A stretch of 64,000 nt of DNA, taken from NCBI RefSeq assembly GCF_013168275.1, contig NZ_AP019547.1, positions 1,550,001-1,614,000 of the forward strand, given 5' to 3'. Shown here one piece after another: positions 56,188-64,000 of the stretch. A model generated the notes under the pieces. It worked only from the letters and a program-made list of their open reading frames with translations. It was not told the origin of the DNA and did no database searches. Every line of letters begins with the position of its first letter. The stretch's first letter is position 1. The position numbers and the translations under genes were made by a program. The DNA is from Candidatus Nitrotoga sp. AM1P (GTDB taxonomy: Bacteria; Pseudomonadota; Gammaproteobacteria; Burkholderiales; Gallionellaceae).

Positions 56188-56192
56188 TAGTT

Positions 56193-56444
56193 ATGGATGC
56201 GATTACCTATACCACCGTTCGTGCAAATCTCGCGAGTGCCATGGACCGCGTTTGCGACGATCACGAACCCTTGATCATTACCCGCAATGGAGAACAATCC
56301 GTCGTGATGCTCTCACTCGAAGACTACAAATCGCTGGAAGAAACTGCCTACCTCTTGCGCACCCCCGCCAATGCCAGGCGCCTTCTCGCTGCCATCGTGC
56401 AATTGAATGAAGGTAAAGGCGTTGAACGGAAGTTGGTGAAGTGA
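56193..56444 (+). CDS. yefM: YefM/Phd-type antitoxin
   Basis: An 83-residue antitoxin: MDAITYTTVRANLASAMDRVCDDHEPLIITRNGEQSVVMLSLEDYKSLEETAYLLRTPANARRLL and a toxin-binding tail. It represses its own operon together with YoeB. Overlaps yoeB by 4 bp. Confidence 0.95.
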   Translation: MDAITYTTVRANLASAMDRVCDDHEPLIITRNGEQSVVMLSLEDYKSLEETAYLLRTPANARRLLAAIVQLNEGKGVERKLVK

Positions 56445-56695
56445 GGCTGATCTTCGCTGATGATGCATGGGAAGACTATCTATATTGGCAGAAGCAAGAC
56501 AAGCGCATGATCGAGCGAATTAACAAGCTGATACGTGAGACACAGCGGGAGCCCTTCGCGGGAATAGGCAAACCCGAACAATTGAAGCATGCCCTTTCAG
56601 GGTTCTGGTCACGCCGAATTACGGATGAGCATCGCATGGTGTATTGCATAGAGAGTGGTGCATGTATGATCGCTCAGTTGCGTTTCCACTACTAA
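56441..56695 (+). CDS. yoeB: YoeB-type RNase toxin
   Basis: An 84-residue ribosome-dependent mRNase, starting with GTG at 56441 inside the yefM stop. It has FADDAWEDYLYWQKQDKRMIERINKLIRE, then PFAGIGKPEQLKHALSGFWSRRITDEHRMVY and a C-terminal RFHY. Catalytic residues of YoeB (Glu, Arg, His near the C-terminus) are in place and the length is normal. Confidence 0.96.
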   Translation: MRLIFADDAWEDYLYWQKQDKRMIERINKLIRETQREPFAGIGKPEQLKHALSGFWSRRITDEHRMVYCIESGACMIAQLRFHY

Positions 56696-56851
56696 GATGC
56701 CCAATCGGGATAGGAAGAAGCCTCTAGAATAAATGGGTTAAATGGCAGGGTTAAATCGAGTCTGATCCCATTCCCAATTTTTGGGCTTTATGTCATTCAA
56801 CTCAACCTACCGGGCTGAAGATGAGTTCACAACATCGCAAGAAAGGACCCG

Positions 56852-57076
56852 ATGTACAAAGCTAGCGTAGGGTTTCACAGATTGGGCATTCTAGTTGGAA
56901 CCATCTCAGTAATTGGCTGGGTCACTTACGTAGCCATCGCCTCAGACGGCTTCACTTCAGTCAACCCAGTGGGCTGGGTAGCAATTCCAACAGTGGGTCT
57001 AGCTTTTTTTGCTTTTGGTTATGGAATTATTGTTGGTATTCATTGGGTAAAATCTGGTTTTCAGAATGGCGATTAA
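56852..57076 (+). CDS. Small two-helix membrane protein
   Basis: A 74-residue hydrophobic protein with two predicted helices (LGILVGTISVIGWVTYVAIAS and GWVAIPTVGLAFFAFGYGIIVGI). No family is recognised. A purine-rich GAAAGGA lies just ahead of the ATG. The area is rich in mobile and cassette DNA. Confidence 0.55.
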   Translation: MYKASVGFHRLGILVGTISVIGWVTYVAIASDGFTSVNPVGWVAIPTVGLAFFAFGYGIIVGIHWVKSGFQNGD

Positions 57077-57295
57077 ATGGGATTAGACTATTTAATCTTC
57101 AATTTAAATCGAGTTGAGCCCATTTCTCACGACTTGAGGGATATCTTCATGTCGTTTTTATCAGGAAAATTAGGGTCTGCTAAATTTTCACATCCAATTA
57201 AAACAATGCACTGCATGGATATTTTTGGATTACACACCTCGAAGGTGCCTTTGTCGGCATTTTTTCGGGTGTCTATTTTACGTTAGGCCACTCTT

Positions 57296-57859
57296 ATGAG
57301 TAGAACTGAGATCGATTCAATCTCCTATAAGTGCCCTTGTGGCACGGGCACGGTCGAGCAGACCATTATCTCGACTGATTACGTCTTCCCCTCCGCAGAA
57401 GTCTCGTACAAGTTTCAATGCACCGAGTGCACGAAGGTATGGCGGCTTTCAAATGGTCGTCTGGTTCTGAAAGAGAGTGAAAAGCCGTACATTGAAGCCA
57501 GCAAGGCGTGTCGAGAGGCTTACAAAGCAGTCCGTCAATGCATTCGGCAAATCGCAAAACGTTACTGCGACCAGCAATCTTCCCTAACAAAGAAATCCGA
57601 ATTCGAGCACTTAGTGACTATTGGGCGCTTCAGTAAAGGCTACGCAACGTACCTCAAATGTAGAAGAGAAGGCAAAACCATGTCTGAAGTTTTGGTGCAC
57701 GAAGATCCGTCTTCGCGGGGCGAAGTGTTGCAGTGGGCCAAATCCGTTTCTGCTTCCGTTGGGTTCTCCGGCCAACTTGAAGAAGTGCTTGATCGGCTTT
57801 CTATGAGAGAAGAAGCCCTTGGCCAAGCTGAGAAGCAAATTGTGTCCAAGTCCCTATGA
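57296..57859 (+). CDS. Unknown cassette protein with Cys4 zinc-ribbon start
   Basis: A 187-residue soluble protein. Near the N-terminus CPCG (about residues 13-16) and CTEC (about 42-45) can form a zinc ribbon, followed by a helical, charged region (ASKACREAYKAVRQCIRQIAKRYC) and a C-terminal helix pair. No known family. The gene sits in a cassette-like frame, so it is probably transferred cargo. Confidence 0.65.
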   Translation: MSRTEIDSISYKCPCGTGTVEQTIISTDYVFPSAEVSYKFQCTECTKVWRLSNGRLVLKESEKPYIEASKACREAYKAVRQCIRQIAKRYCDQQSSLTKKSEFEHLVTIGRFSKGYATYLKCRREGKTMSEVLVHEDPSSRGEVLQWAKSVSASVGFSGQLEEVLDRLSMREEALGQAEKQIVSKSL

Positions 57860-57872
57860 GTATCGGACATCG

Positions 57873-57966
57873 GCCTAACCTCTCAGTCAACCGGTCAGCC
57901 CAAAAGCTGCGCTTTTGGGTCCTCCGCGCTTCGCGCTCCGGCTGTCGGTTACCTTGAACGTTTAGC
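57873..57966 (+). repeat. attC-like recombination site
   Basis: R''-type core GCCTAAC (57873-57879), an L''-like GTCAACCGG, an inner region of two hairpins (CCCAAAAGC/GCTTTTGGG and GCGC-ttc-GCGC), an L'-like CGGTTACCTTGAAC and an R'-like GTTTAGC (57960-57966). The R' core differs from the GTTRRRY consensus at one base. Overall the folding pattern is that of integron attC sites. Confidence 0.55.
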
Positions 57967-57998
57967 GCGCATGGTGCCGAATTTATGAGCCATGTAGG

Positions 57999-58020
57999 GT
58001 GGGCACGTCTTTGTGCCCAC
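57999..58020 (+). repeat. REP palindrome left of the RAYT gene
   Basis: Inverted repeat GTGGGCAC/GTGCCCAC with a 6-nt centre, inside a GTAGGGTGGGCACG-type unit. It lies 30 bp before the RAYT start. Confidence 0.75.
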
Positions 58021-58049
58021 GCGAATTCGTCATTTTGGAGTAGACAGCT

Positions 58050-58592
58050 ATGTTACGTTATCGCCGCGCAATGGCTGCTGGCTCAAGCTATTTCTTTACG
58101 GTAGTCGCTTACCGGCGGCAGTCGATTCTGTGTGACGAAGCGATTCGCAACGCATTGCGCGCCTCAATCGAAACGGTGCGTGTGGCGCGTCCTTTTGTCA
58201 TTGATGCATGGGTATTGTTGCCTGACCATTTACATTGCGTGTGGACATTACCTGACGGTGATGCCGATTTTTCCACCCGTTGGATGATAATCAAGCGAGC
58301 CGTTTCTTTGGCCTGCAGAGAAAATTATCGTCGTGCCGACTGGGTAACTGCATCAAAACTCAAACATCGCGAATCGACTATCTGGCAACGGCGATTTTGG
58401 GAACACCAAATTCGTGATGAAAATGATTTTGCCCGCCATGTTGATTACATTCATTTCAATCCAGTTAAACACGGGTATGTACAACGTGCGGTTGATTGGC
58501 CTCATTCGACATTTCACCGCTATATGCGTGATGGGGTTTATGCGCATGACTGGGCTATTGCGATGGAAAGTGCGGTGCTGGGGTATGATTGA
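58050..58592 (+). CDS. REP-associated tyrosine transposase (RAYT)
   Basis: A 180-residue IS200/Y1-HUH type transposase: SSYFFTVVAYRRQSILCD, then DAWVLLPDHLHCVWTLPDGD (HLH metal motif), and the C-terminal FWEHQIRDENDFARHVDYIHFNPVKHGYV with the catalytic Tyr. RAYTs nick REP hairpins as single-stranded DNA and spread them. Complete and probably functional, with opposed REP palindromes on both sides. Confidence 0.93.
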   Translation: MLRYRRAMAAGSSYFFTVVAYRRQSILCDEAIRNALRASIETVRVARPFVIDAWVLLPDHLHCVWTLPDGDADFSTRWMIIKRAVSLACRENYRRADWVTASKLKHRESTIWQRRFWEHQIRDENDFARHVDYIHFNPVKHGYVQRAVDWPHSTFHRYMRDGVYAHDWAIAMESAVLGYD

Positions 58593-58602
58593 CGCTGCCC
58601 GC

Positions 58603-58624
58603 GTGGGCACAAAAACGTGCCCAC
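58603..58624 (-). repeat. REP palindrome right of the RAYT gene
   Basis: The same unit as on the left but inverted: GTGGGCAC/GTGCCCAC followed by CCTACC. The pair frames the RAYT gene as a BIME-like unit. Confidence 0.75.
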
Positions 58625-58749
58625 CCTACCACTGATAAAAACTGCGACCTTGCGACCACTACCTCGGCGTGTTGATGAAATTCAATTTCAGTCACTTCCA
58701 GTCTTGCCTTTATAATCCCGTTTTGTTCCATTTTAGTGAGAATACAATC

Positions 58750-58878
58750 ATGCGTATGACCGGTATTATGGTGCTGTTGGCACTCCTGTTGCAGAGCTGT
58801 GGGCACAAGGGGCCGCTATTTTTGCCACCAGCGCAGCCTGCTATCCAGCCACTTCCTGATCAAAACAAACAGCTATGA
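58750..58878 (+). CDS. lptM: LptM-like small lipoprotein
   Basis: A 42-residue lipoprotein from the ATG at 58750: MRMTGIMVLLALLLQSCGHKGPLFLPP, with a lipobox LLQSC (Cys17). The CGHKGPLFLP segment is typical of LptM (formerly YifL), which helps LptD mature at the outer membrane. It overlaps lysA by 4 bp (ATGA). A longer upstream frame from 58669 was rejected because it blocks the signal peptide. Confidence 0.88.
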   Translation: MRMTGIMVLLALLLQSCGHKGPLFLPPAQPAIQPLPDQNKQL

Positions 58879-60122
58879 ACGATTATTTCAAATATCAGAG
58901 TAACCAGCTTTATGCCGAACAAGTATCTCTGGCTGATATCGCACAGCGATTTGGTACGCCATGCTATGTGTACTCACACGGTGCGCTAACCGATAGCTAT
59001 CACCAGTTTGCTGAGGCATTCAAAGAACGCGAGCATCTGATCTGTTACGCGGTAAAGGCCAACCCCAATATCGCCATCCTGAATCTATTTGCTAAATTGG
59101 GGGCCGGCTTTGATATCGTTTCCGGTGGCGAATTACAGCGTGTGCTCGCGGCTGGCGGCGCAGCGAATAAAGTGGTGTTTTCCGGTGTGGGCAAGACAGT
59201 GGCAGAAATGCAGCTGGCCTTGGAAGCCGGAATTCTGTGCTTTAACGTGGAATCGGAAGCGGAACTCACACGCCTGAATGAAGTAGCCAGACAAATCAAC
59301 AAGGTGGCATCGGTCAGTCTGCGCGTGAATCCCGACGTGGATGCCAAGACGCATCCTTATATTTCCACCGGCTTGAAACAAAACAAGTTTGGCATCGCGT
59401 ATACAGAAGCGCTGGCGTTATACCGCAAGGCGAGCGGGCTACCGCATCTGCGCGTGCTAGGCATGGATTGCCACATCGGTTCGCAATTGACCGAACTCAG
59501 CCCCTTTATCGCAGCGACAGAAAAAATGCTGGTGCTGGTAAACGCGCTGGAAAGTGAGGGAATTCATCTTGAGCATCTCGATATGGGCGGTGGACTCGGT
59601 ATCCGTTATCTGGACGAAACCCCGCCTGCCATTGCCGATTATGCCGGTGCGCTACTGAGTGCTTTGCGAGGACGCAGCGAAAAAATCATTATTGAGCCGG
59701 GACGGGTGCTGGTTGGCAATGCCGGCGTGCTGCTGACCAAGGTTGAATATCTCAAACATGGCGAAGAAAAACACTTCGCCATCGTCGATGCGGCGATGAA
59801 CGATCTGATGCGCCCAGCCTTATACGATGCCTATCATCACATTCAGCCAGTACAGCCAGGTAATATGCCTGCGCACCAATATGAAGTAGTGGGACCGGTA
59901 TGCGAAACCGGCGACTTCCTTGGGAATGCCCGTCAACTGGCTATCTCGCAGGGTGATCTGGTTGCGGTGATGTCGGCTGGCGCCTATGGCATGAGCATGA
60001 GTTCAAACTACAACACACGCCCCCGTGCAGCCGAAGTGATGGTGGCCGGCGAAGTCATGCAACTTATCCGTGAACGCGAAACGGTGCAGCAGTTATTTGC
60101 CGGCGAAAAACTTTTTTGTTAG
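58875..60122 (+). CDS. lysA: Diaminopimelate decarboxylase
   Basis: The last step of lysine synthesis, decarboxylating meso-diaminopimelate. The 415-residue alanine-racemase-fold protein has PLP lysine in CYAVKANPN, HIGSQLTE, the glycine loop LDMGGGLGI, EPGRVLVGNAG, the substrate Cys/Glu in GPVCETGDFLG and AGAYGMSMSSNYN. Translationally coupled to lptM. Confidence 0.97.
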   Translation: MNDYFKYQSNQLYAEQVSLADIAQRFGTPCYVYSHGALTDSYHQFAEAFKEREHLICYAVKANPNIAILNLFAKLGAGFDIVSGGELQRVLAAGGAANKVVFSGVGKTVAEMQLALEAGILCFNVESEAELTRLNEVARQINKVASVSLRVNPDVDAKTHPYISTGLKQNKFGIAYTEALALYRKASGLPHLRVLGMDCHIGSQLTELSPFIAATEKMLVLVNALESEGIHLEHLDMGGGLGIRYLDETPPAIADYAGALLSALRGRSEKIIIEPGRVLVGNAGVLLTKVEYLKHGEEKHFAIVDAAMNDLMRPALYDAYHHIQPVQPGNMPAHQYEVVGPVCETGDFLGNARQLAISQGDLVAVMSAGAYGMSMSSNYNTRPRAAEVMVAGEVMQLIRERETVQQLFAGEKLFC

Positions 60123-60388
60123 CAACAAAAATATTTGTTGCGTACCATCTTCAGGAGATGGCTAATTATTGAAACTCTCCACGAGAGAGCTTCAAATCAA
60201 AAATAAGGAAATTGCTTATTCTCTTTTTTATAGCTGTCGGTCTATTATGCTGCTAGAAGATCTTCCCGCTACACGCCATCTCTTACGATCAACAAACAAG
60301 CGCTGCAAGCTGACGTTATCTTCTCCCCAACTTGATGGTTGGGATTACCCTTAAGTGTGAGTTTGACTCTATAAACAGGAGAATACCC
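60123..60388. other. Spacer between lysA and the protease fusion gene
   Basis: Contains a perfect 8-base inverted repeat GCAACAAA-aata-TTTGTTGC (60122-60141) right at the lysA stop. Without a T-run it is a weak terminator. No gene was seen in the rest. An AGGAGAA ribosome site lies before 60389. Confidence 0.4.
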
Positions 60389-62428
60389 ATGGTAAAGAAA
60401 CGTGTCGCCACCCCAGCACCTCGATCTGTAGCAGCAGTGGCCAAAGAATCTGCCCCAAAAACCACGCGCCCGGAATCCGAATCCAGACGTGTAGAGCCAG
60501 ATGAAAGAAGTGTAGCGAAAAAAATTAGCAGAACGCTGGATGCTTTCCCTGACAAAATTGATCTTAAAGACTGGGAATATCTGCCGACGCTGCAGGCTTT
60601 GCCTGACGAGATTGTTAACATCCACGCTGTTCCAGCCATTCTTGATCAGCGCGCGGAAGGCGCGTGTACGGGTTTTGCCCTTGCGGCAGTGATCAATTTC
60701 TTACTCCATCAACGCAAGCTCAAGCGTCTCATCAGTCCGCGCATGATTTATGAACTTGCCCGCCGCTATGATGAATGGCCGGGAGATAACTATTCTGGAT
60801 CCTCGGCGCGGGGTGCCATGAAGGGTTGGGAGCGCCACGGCGTATGTACACAAAAACTCTGGCCTGACAATCTGCATGGTGCTGACAATTTTGATCAAGA
60901 GCGTGCCGATAAAGCAACCCTGACACCAGGCGGAGCTTATTATCGAGTCGATTTCAGGCAGGTTCGTCATGTGCATGCGGCCATTCATGAAGTCGGCATC
61001 GTGTATGCCACATTAATGGTACATGCCGGATGGGGTGAGCCCGGCCCTTCCGCCGTTTCACTCCAAGCGGGTGTCGGCAGTAAATCCAAAGAAATAAAAA
61101 TTCCCGTGATCCAGCGTAAGGGAAGCGCAGATGGTGGGCATGCGATCGCCCTTGTCGGCTACACCTCTCAAGGTTTCATAATCCAGAATTCATGGGGGAA
61201 GGGCTGGGGTAAAGGTGGGTTTGCCTTGTTGCCGTACGAAGACTTCATGATTCATGCCACCGACGTTTGGGTCGCGCAGCTCGGTGTGCCGGTAAAGGCG
61301 GATCTGTGGGCTCAGGGCGCGGCGGATGTCACGAGCGGAACCTTCCGCGCGGGACAAGTTATCCCCCTGAACGAGATTCGGCCGTACGTAATCGACGTTG
61401 GGAACAACGGTAAACTCTCTGATCAGGGTAACTACTGGACCACGGAAGAAGACTTGAAAAGATTATTTCTGGAAACTATTCCGACCAAAACCAAGGCTTG
61501 GGCAAAACGACGCGTGATGTTATATATTCATGGAGGCCTGAATAGCGAAGAGGATGTCGCCAAAAGAATCATCGCATTTCGCGACGTTTGTCTTGCTAAC
61601 GAAATTTACTCTCTGCATATAATGTGGGAGAGCGATTGGTTTAATACCACCAAGAACATTCTCAAGGATCAATTCGCTGCAGCTGATGAGCGCGCGGGCG
61701 GCGCATTTCTTGACCACCTGCGCGAGGCGAAAGATCGGGTGCTTGAATTAACCTTAGCCACCCCAGGCGGAAAGCTGTGGGGAGAAATGGTTCAAAACGC
61801 TGAGCTCGCTTCCAAACAAGCGACAGGCGCCATGCAGCTCCTCACAAAATATGCGAAAGAAGCCAAAGAAAGTCTTGGCAAGAAAGCAGAAGGCAATTGG
61901 GAACTGCATGTGGTTGGACACAGCGCCGGCTCAATATTCGCAGCACATGCCATTACGCAACTGGCCAGTCTGGGCATATCCTGGAAAACGCTCCAATTCA
62001 TGGCGCCAGCAATTCGGATAGATCTGTTCAAAGAAATAGTACTGCCCAAGATAATCGATAAGACCTGTCCCAAGCCCAGTTTGTATATCCTGAGTAAGGT
62101 GGGCGAACTCGACGATGATGTCGGCCCTTACGGAAAATCCCTTCTTTATTTGGTCAGCAATGCCTTCGAAGGAACTCGGGAAGTACCCTTGCTCGGCATG
62201 CAAAAATTTCTTGAAGAGGATCCAAAATTACTGAACCTACTCAATAGCGCAGTCGATGGCCTGCCTGGCATCGTTATATCCGGGGCAGGAGACAAACCCG
62301 GCGCAATATCTAAAAGCGAGACCCACGGTGGCTTTGACAACGATCCCAATACCATGAACTCGGTTCTTGTCCGAATTCTTGGTGAAGTGCCCAAGACTCC
62401 TTTCACCGCTCGAGATCTGCATTTCTAG
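60389..62428 (+). CDS. Papain-like (C1) peptidase fused to a serine hydrolase
   Basis: A 679-residue protein from the ATG at 60389. A basic, Pro-rich tail (1-50) leads into a C1 peptidase domain with Cys93 in DQRAEGACTGFALAAV, His251 in DGGHAIALVGY and Asn267 in IIQNSWGKGWGKGG. A second domain (about 370-679) has the alpha/beta-hydrolase marks HGGLN at 381-385, nucleophile GHSAG with Ser512, an acidic LDDD near 574 and His646 in THGGFDND. The order protease-then-hydrolase in one chain is unusual. No signal peptide is seen, so it acts in the cytoplasm or is delivered otherwise. Confidence 0.82.
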   Translation: MVKKRVATPAPRSVAAVAKESAPKTTRPESESRRVEPDERSVAKKISRTLDAFPDKIDLKDWEYLPTLQALPDEIVNIHAVPAILDQRAEGACTGFALAAVINFLLHQRKLKRLISPRMIYELARRYDEWPGDNYSGSSARGAMKGWERHGVCTQKLWPDNLHGADNFDQERADKATLTPGGAYYRVDFRQVRHVHAAIHEVGIVYATLMVHAGWGEPGPSAVSLQAGVGSKSKEIKIPVIQRKGSADGGHAIALVGYTSQGFIIQNSWGKGWGKGGFALLPYEDFMIHATDVWVAQLGVPVKADLWAQGAADVTSGTFRAGQVIPLNEIRPYVIDVGNNGKLSDQGNYWTTEEDLKRLFLETIPTKTKAWAKRRVMLYIHGGLNSEEDVAKRIIAFRDVCLANEIYSLHIMWESDWFNTTKNILKDQFAAADERAGGAFLDHLREAKDRVLELTLATPGGKLWGEMVQNAELASKQATGAMQLLTKYAKEAKESLGKKAEGNWELHVVGHSAGSIFAAHAITQLASLGISWKTLQFMAPAIRIDLFKEIVLPKIIDKTCPKPSLYILSKVGELDDDVGPYGKSLLYLVSNAFEGTREVPLLGMQKFLEEDPKLLNLLNSAVDGLPGIVISGAGDKPGAISKSETHGGFDNDPNTMNSVLVRILGEVPKTPFTARDLHF

Positions 62429-62496
62429 ATCAGTATTGATAAATTGGCGCTGATTCAGTAGTGCCTATGTGAAGCCATATATATCAGGATATCAAT

Positions 62497-62745
62497 ATGA
62501 AACTGAGATTTTATACTCTAATAATGTGTTCATTTTTTTGTATTTCAGCGTTCGCTGCTCCAGCTTCATGGTACCAATGGAAAAGTAAATTAAATAACGA
62601 ACGGTTCTGCGCACAAACTTCTCCAGGCGCGGGCTGGGAACAGGATAGTGACCCCTACAAAGATGCTCGTTGTGAAATTCGCACCGTCGTCAAAAATAAC
62701 GTTTCACCTTCCAAGCCCGACATTAAGTCACGGCTTCCGCAATAA
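62497..62745 (+). CDS. Small secreted protein
   Basis: An 82-residue protein with a Sec signal peptide (cleavage near AFA-APAS at about 20-21). The mature part is about 60 residues with two Cys (FCAQ and RCEIR) and motifs YQWKSKLNNERFCAQTSPGAGWEQ. This pattern is seen in short periplasmic proteins of unknown function in betaproteobacteria. Separate from the protease gene by about 70 bp. Confidence 0.65.
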   Translation: MKLRFYTLIMCSFFCISAFAAPASWYQWKSKLNNERFCAQTSPGAGWEQDSDPYKDARCEIRTVVKNNVSPSKPDIKSRLPQ

Positions 62746-63017
62746 CGTGTAACAATCAAAATTGTTATCGGAATCAGTAAGGAGCGCAAAACCATTTGCC
62801 AAGGCATAAAAGCGTGCGCTTGTCGCTCCACTGTCGCCATGAAACGATCAGCTTCTCCAGTTACTATTAGCATTATGAAGAGATTGTCCTGATCATTACC
62901 CTTGATCATTTCTTTCGATACTTCACATTTCCCATCACGCGAATGTCAGGACGGCCAATAAAAAGTCCGAGTGCTTTATGATGCACGCACAATCGACAAT
63001 GAACGAAAGATATCGAC
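62746..63017. other. Gap before the antiporter gene
   Basis: No supported gene. A short inverted repeat TAACAAT-caaa-ATTGTTA follows the preceding stop. An 84-codon minus-strand frame (62655-62909) overlaps the small secreted gene and was not accepted. Confidence 0.35.
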
Positions 63018-64000
63018 ATGGAAATTAATACCATGCAAGCAATTGGTGCGGGACTTTTTGCCTGCGCGTTGTTACATACATTTGCCGCAAAATCATTAGA
63101 AAGTCTCGCCTACCGTTACCCTCGACACGCAGGCCTATTTCATCTGTTAGGCGAAGTCGAGGTGGTTTTCGGATTCTGGGCATTCGTTCTGATTGTCGCG
63201 ATGGCGCTGGTGTCAGGTGGAGCGGAAGCCATTACTTATGCTGAGTCACGCCAATATACAGAGCCTCTGTTCGTGTTTGTCGTGATGGTGGTAGCTGCCT
63301 CCCGGCCAATACTGGAGATCGTCAGGCACTTACTCGTATTAGTGGCACGCCTGACACCAGTACGTACTAACCTGGCGTTAGCTTGGCTGGGCTTGGCTGC
63401 CGTACCATTGCTGGGCTCGCTGATTACCGAACCCGCTGCCATGACACTTGCCGCATTAATGCTGGCACCACAAATTTTTCGGCAAGGAATTCCGGAATGG
63501 CTTAAATATGGAGCATTGGGCGTACTGTTTGTTAATGTTTCAATCGGTGGCACGCTGACGTCATACGCTGCACCACCGGTACTCATGGTTGCTTCGGCAT
63601 GGAACTGGGACACTGCATTTATGGCGTCCACTTTTGGCTGGAAATCAGGCCTTGCCGTGCTGATTAACGCAACGGGAATCACATTCTTGCTGCGCTCGCA
63701 TCTTCACGAAGAGGCTCTATCCATCATTGACAATCCCGCGCCCCAGGTTCCCTTACTGGTCAGCGCAATCCACTTGATATTTTTGGCCGCTGTCGTCACC
63801 TTGGCCCATCATCCTGTGCTATTTTTGGGATTATTCCTGTTGTTTCTCGGGTATACACAAGCCTATGAAAAATATCAAAACCCTCTGATTCTCAAGGAGG
63901 GCTTGCTAGTTGGTTTTTTTCTGGCTGGATTGGTCGTTTTAGGCGGTATGCAGCAATGGTGGCTGCAACCCATCGTTTCCAGTCTCGGCCCGACGGCCTT
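63018..64000 (+). CDS. Putative Na+/H+ antiporter, 3' end cut by window
   Basis: An open frame from the ATG at 63018 running past the window end, about 327 codons. It encodes a polytopic membrane protein with about nine hydrophobic segments. Landmarks are LGEVEVVFGFWAFVLIVAMAL, GSLITEPAAMTLAALMLAPQIF and SIGGTLTSYAAPPVLMVASAWNWDTAFMASTFGWKSGLAVLIN. These features resemble the bacterial putative Na+/H+ antiporter family of the ion-transporter superfamily. The gene is complete on the left only. Confidence 0.85.
   Translation, partial: MEINTMQAIGAGLFACALLHTFAAKSLESLAYRYPRHAGLFHLLGEVEVVFGFWAFVLIVAMALVSGGAEAITYAESRQYTEPLFVFVVMVVAASRPILEIVRHLLVLVARLTPVRTNLALAWLGLAAVPLLGSLITEPAAMTLAALMLAPQIFRQGIPEWLKYGALGVLFVNVSIGGTLTSYAAPPVLMVASAWNWDTAFMASTFGWKSGLAVLINATGITFLLRSHLHEEALSIIDNPAPQVPLLVSAIHLIFLAAVVTLAHHPVLFLGLFLLFLGYTQAYEKYQNPLILKEGLLVGFFLAGLVVLGGMQQWWLQPIVSSLGPTA

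Larger units (their letters stand above)
57282..57966 (+). mobile_element. Integron-type gene cassette
   Basis: A single gene (57296-57859) bounded by a GTTAGGC core (57282-57288) just before its start codon, and by an attC-like site (57873-57966) just after its stop. This is the layout of an integron gene cassette. No integrase gene is nearby and no attC is obvious to the left of 57282, so it would be a stranded single cassette. Confidence 0.55.

Noticed and set aside
57077..57286. A 69-codon plus-strand frame before the cassette gene
   Set aside because: No domain, and it ends inside the GTTAGGC core site. The composition looks non-coding.
60169..60354. A 61-codon plus-strand frame after lysA
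   Set aside because: No domain, low-complexity look, no conserved start context.
62655..62909. An 84-codon minus-strand frame with a hydrophobic middle
   Set aside because: It overlaps the signal-peptide gene on the other strand and its second half is a shadow of it. No family resemblance.

Overview
The window looks like a piece of a Gram-negative betaproteobacterial chromosome, most like the Nitrosomonadales/Gallionellales group. This is an inference. It rests on the rplU-rpmA-obgE-proB order, the glyQ-glyS-gmhB-plsC-YgjP order, an LptM-like lipoprotein in front of lysA, and a methylotroph/autotroph type C2 metabolism block. No rRNA, tRNA, CRISPR array or integrase gene was seen.

Left flank (0-5.2 kb, minus strand): a GtrA-like flippase, then the housekeeping unit rplU-rpmA-obgE-proB. 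It has a well-formed promoter ahead of rplU and a hairpin terminator between rpmA and obgE. cysK lies upstream of this unit.

Central region (5.4-36.0 kb, minus strand): one long, tightly packed operon for an extracellular contractile injection system (eCIS). In transcription order it encodes a small unknown protein, sheath, tube, a zinc-ribbon baseplate-like protein, a disordered protein, a DUF4255 tube terminator, an AAA+ ATPase, a small conserved protein, five DUF4157 ('eCIS core') proteins with different C-terminal domains, a small coupled ORF, the CIS tube adaptor, a LysM-type protein, the gpD-like hub, the gpV spike, a PAAR-like tip, gp25, two baseplate J proteins (one with an inserted PA14 domain), a P2 gpI-like tail protein, a DUF6519/beta-helix fibre candidate and a coiled-coil protein. 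The DUF4157 proteins are the candidate cargo. One carries a Bacillus Tgl-like transglutaminase domain, one an L,D-transpeptidase-like motif, one an OmpA-like plus methyltransferase-like tail, and two have C-termini I do not recognise. There are no capsid, terminase, lysis or integrase genes, and no recognisable tape measure.

Right of the eCIS (36.2-39.6 kb, minus strand): an accessory patch with a DUF4160/DUF2442 pair, a frameshifted HNH nuclease with integron-like core sites at both ends, an unknown 331-aa protein and a higBA toxin-antitoxin pair with a palindromic operator.

C2 metabolism (39.9-48.6 kb): glcD-glcE-glcF-sgaA (glycolate oxidation and glyoxylate amination) on the minus strand, divergent from mclA-mtkA-mtkB (malyl-CoA lyase and malate-CoA ligase) on the plus strand. 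Together they connect glycolate, glyoxylate, glycine, serine, malate and acetyl-CoA. A small secreted Cys-rich protein gene sits between the two arms.

Right part (49-64 kb, plus strand): glyQS, gmhB, plsC and a YgjP-like metallopeptidase. A second accessory patch follows, with a degraded TumE/TumA-like pair, a RAYT element plus an internally deleted copy, yefM-yoeB with a striking operator/hairpin, and an integron-type cassette with an attC-like site. The last genes are lptM-lysA, a papain-like protease fused to a serine-hydrolase domain, a small secreted protein, and a Na+/H+ antiporter gene cut by the window end.
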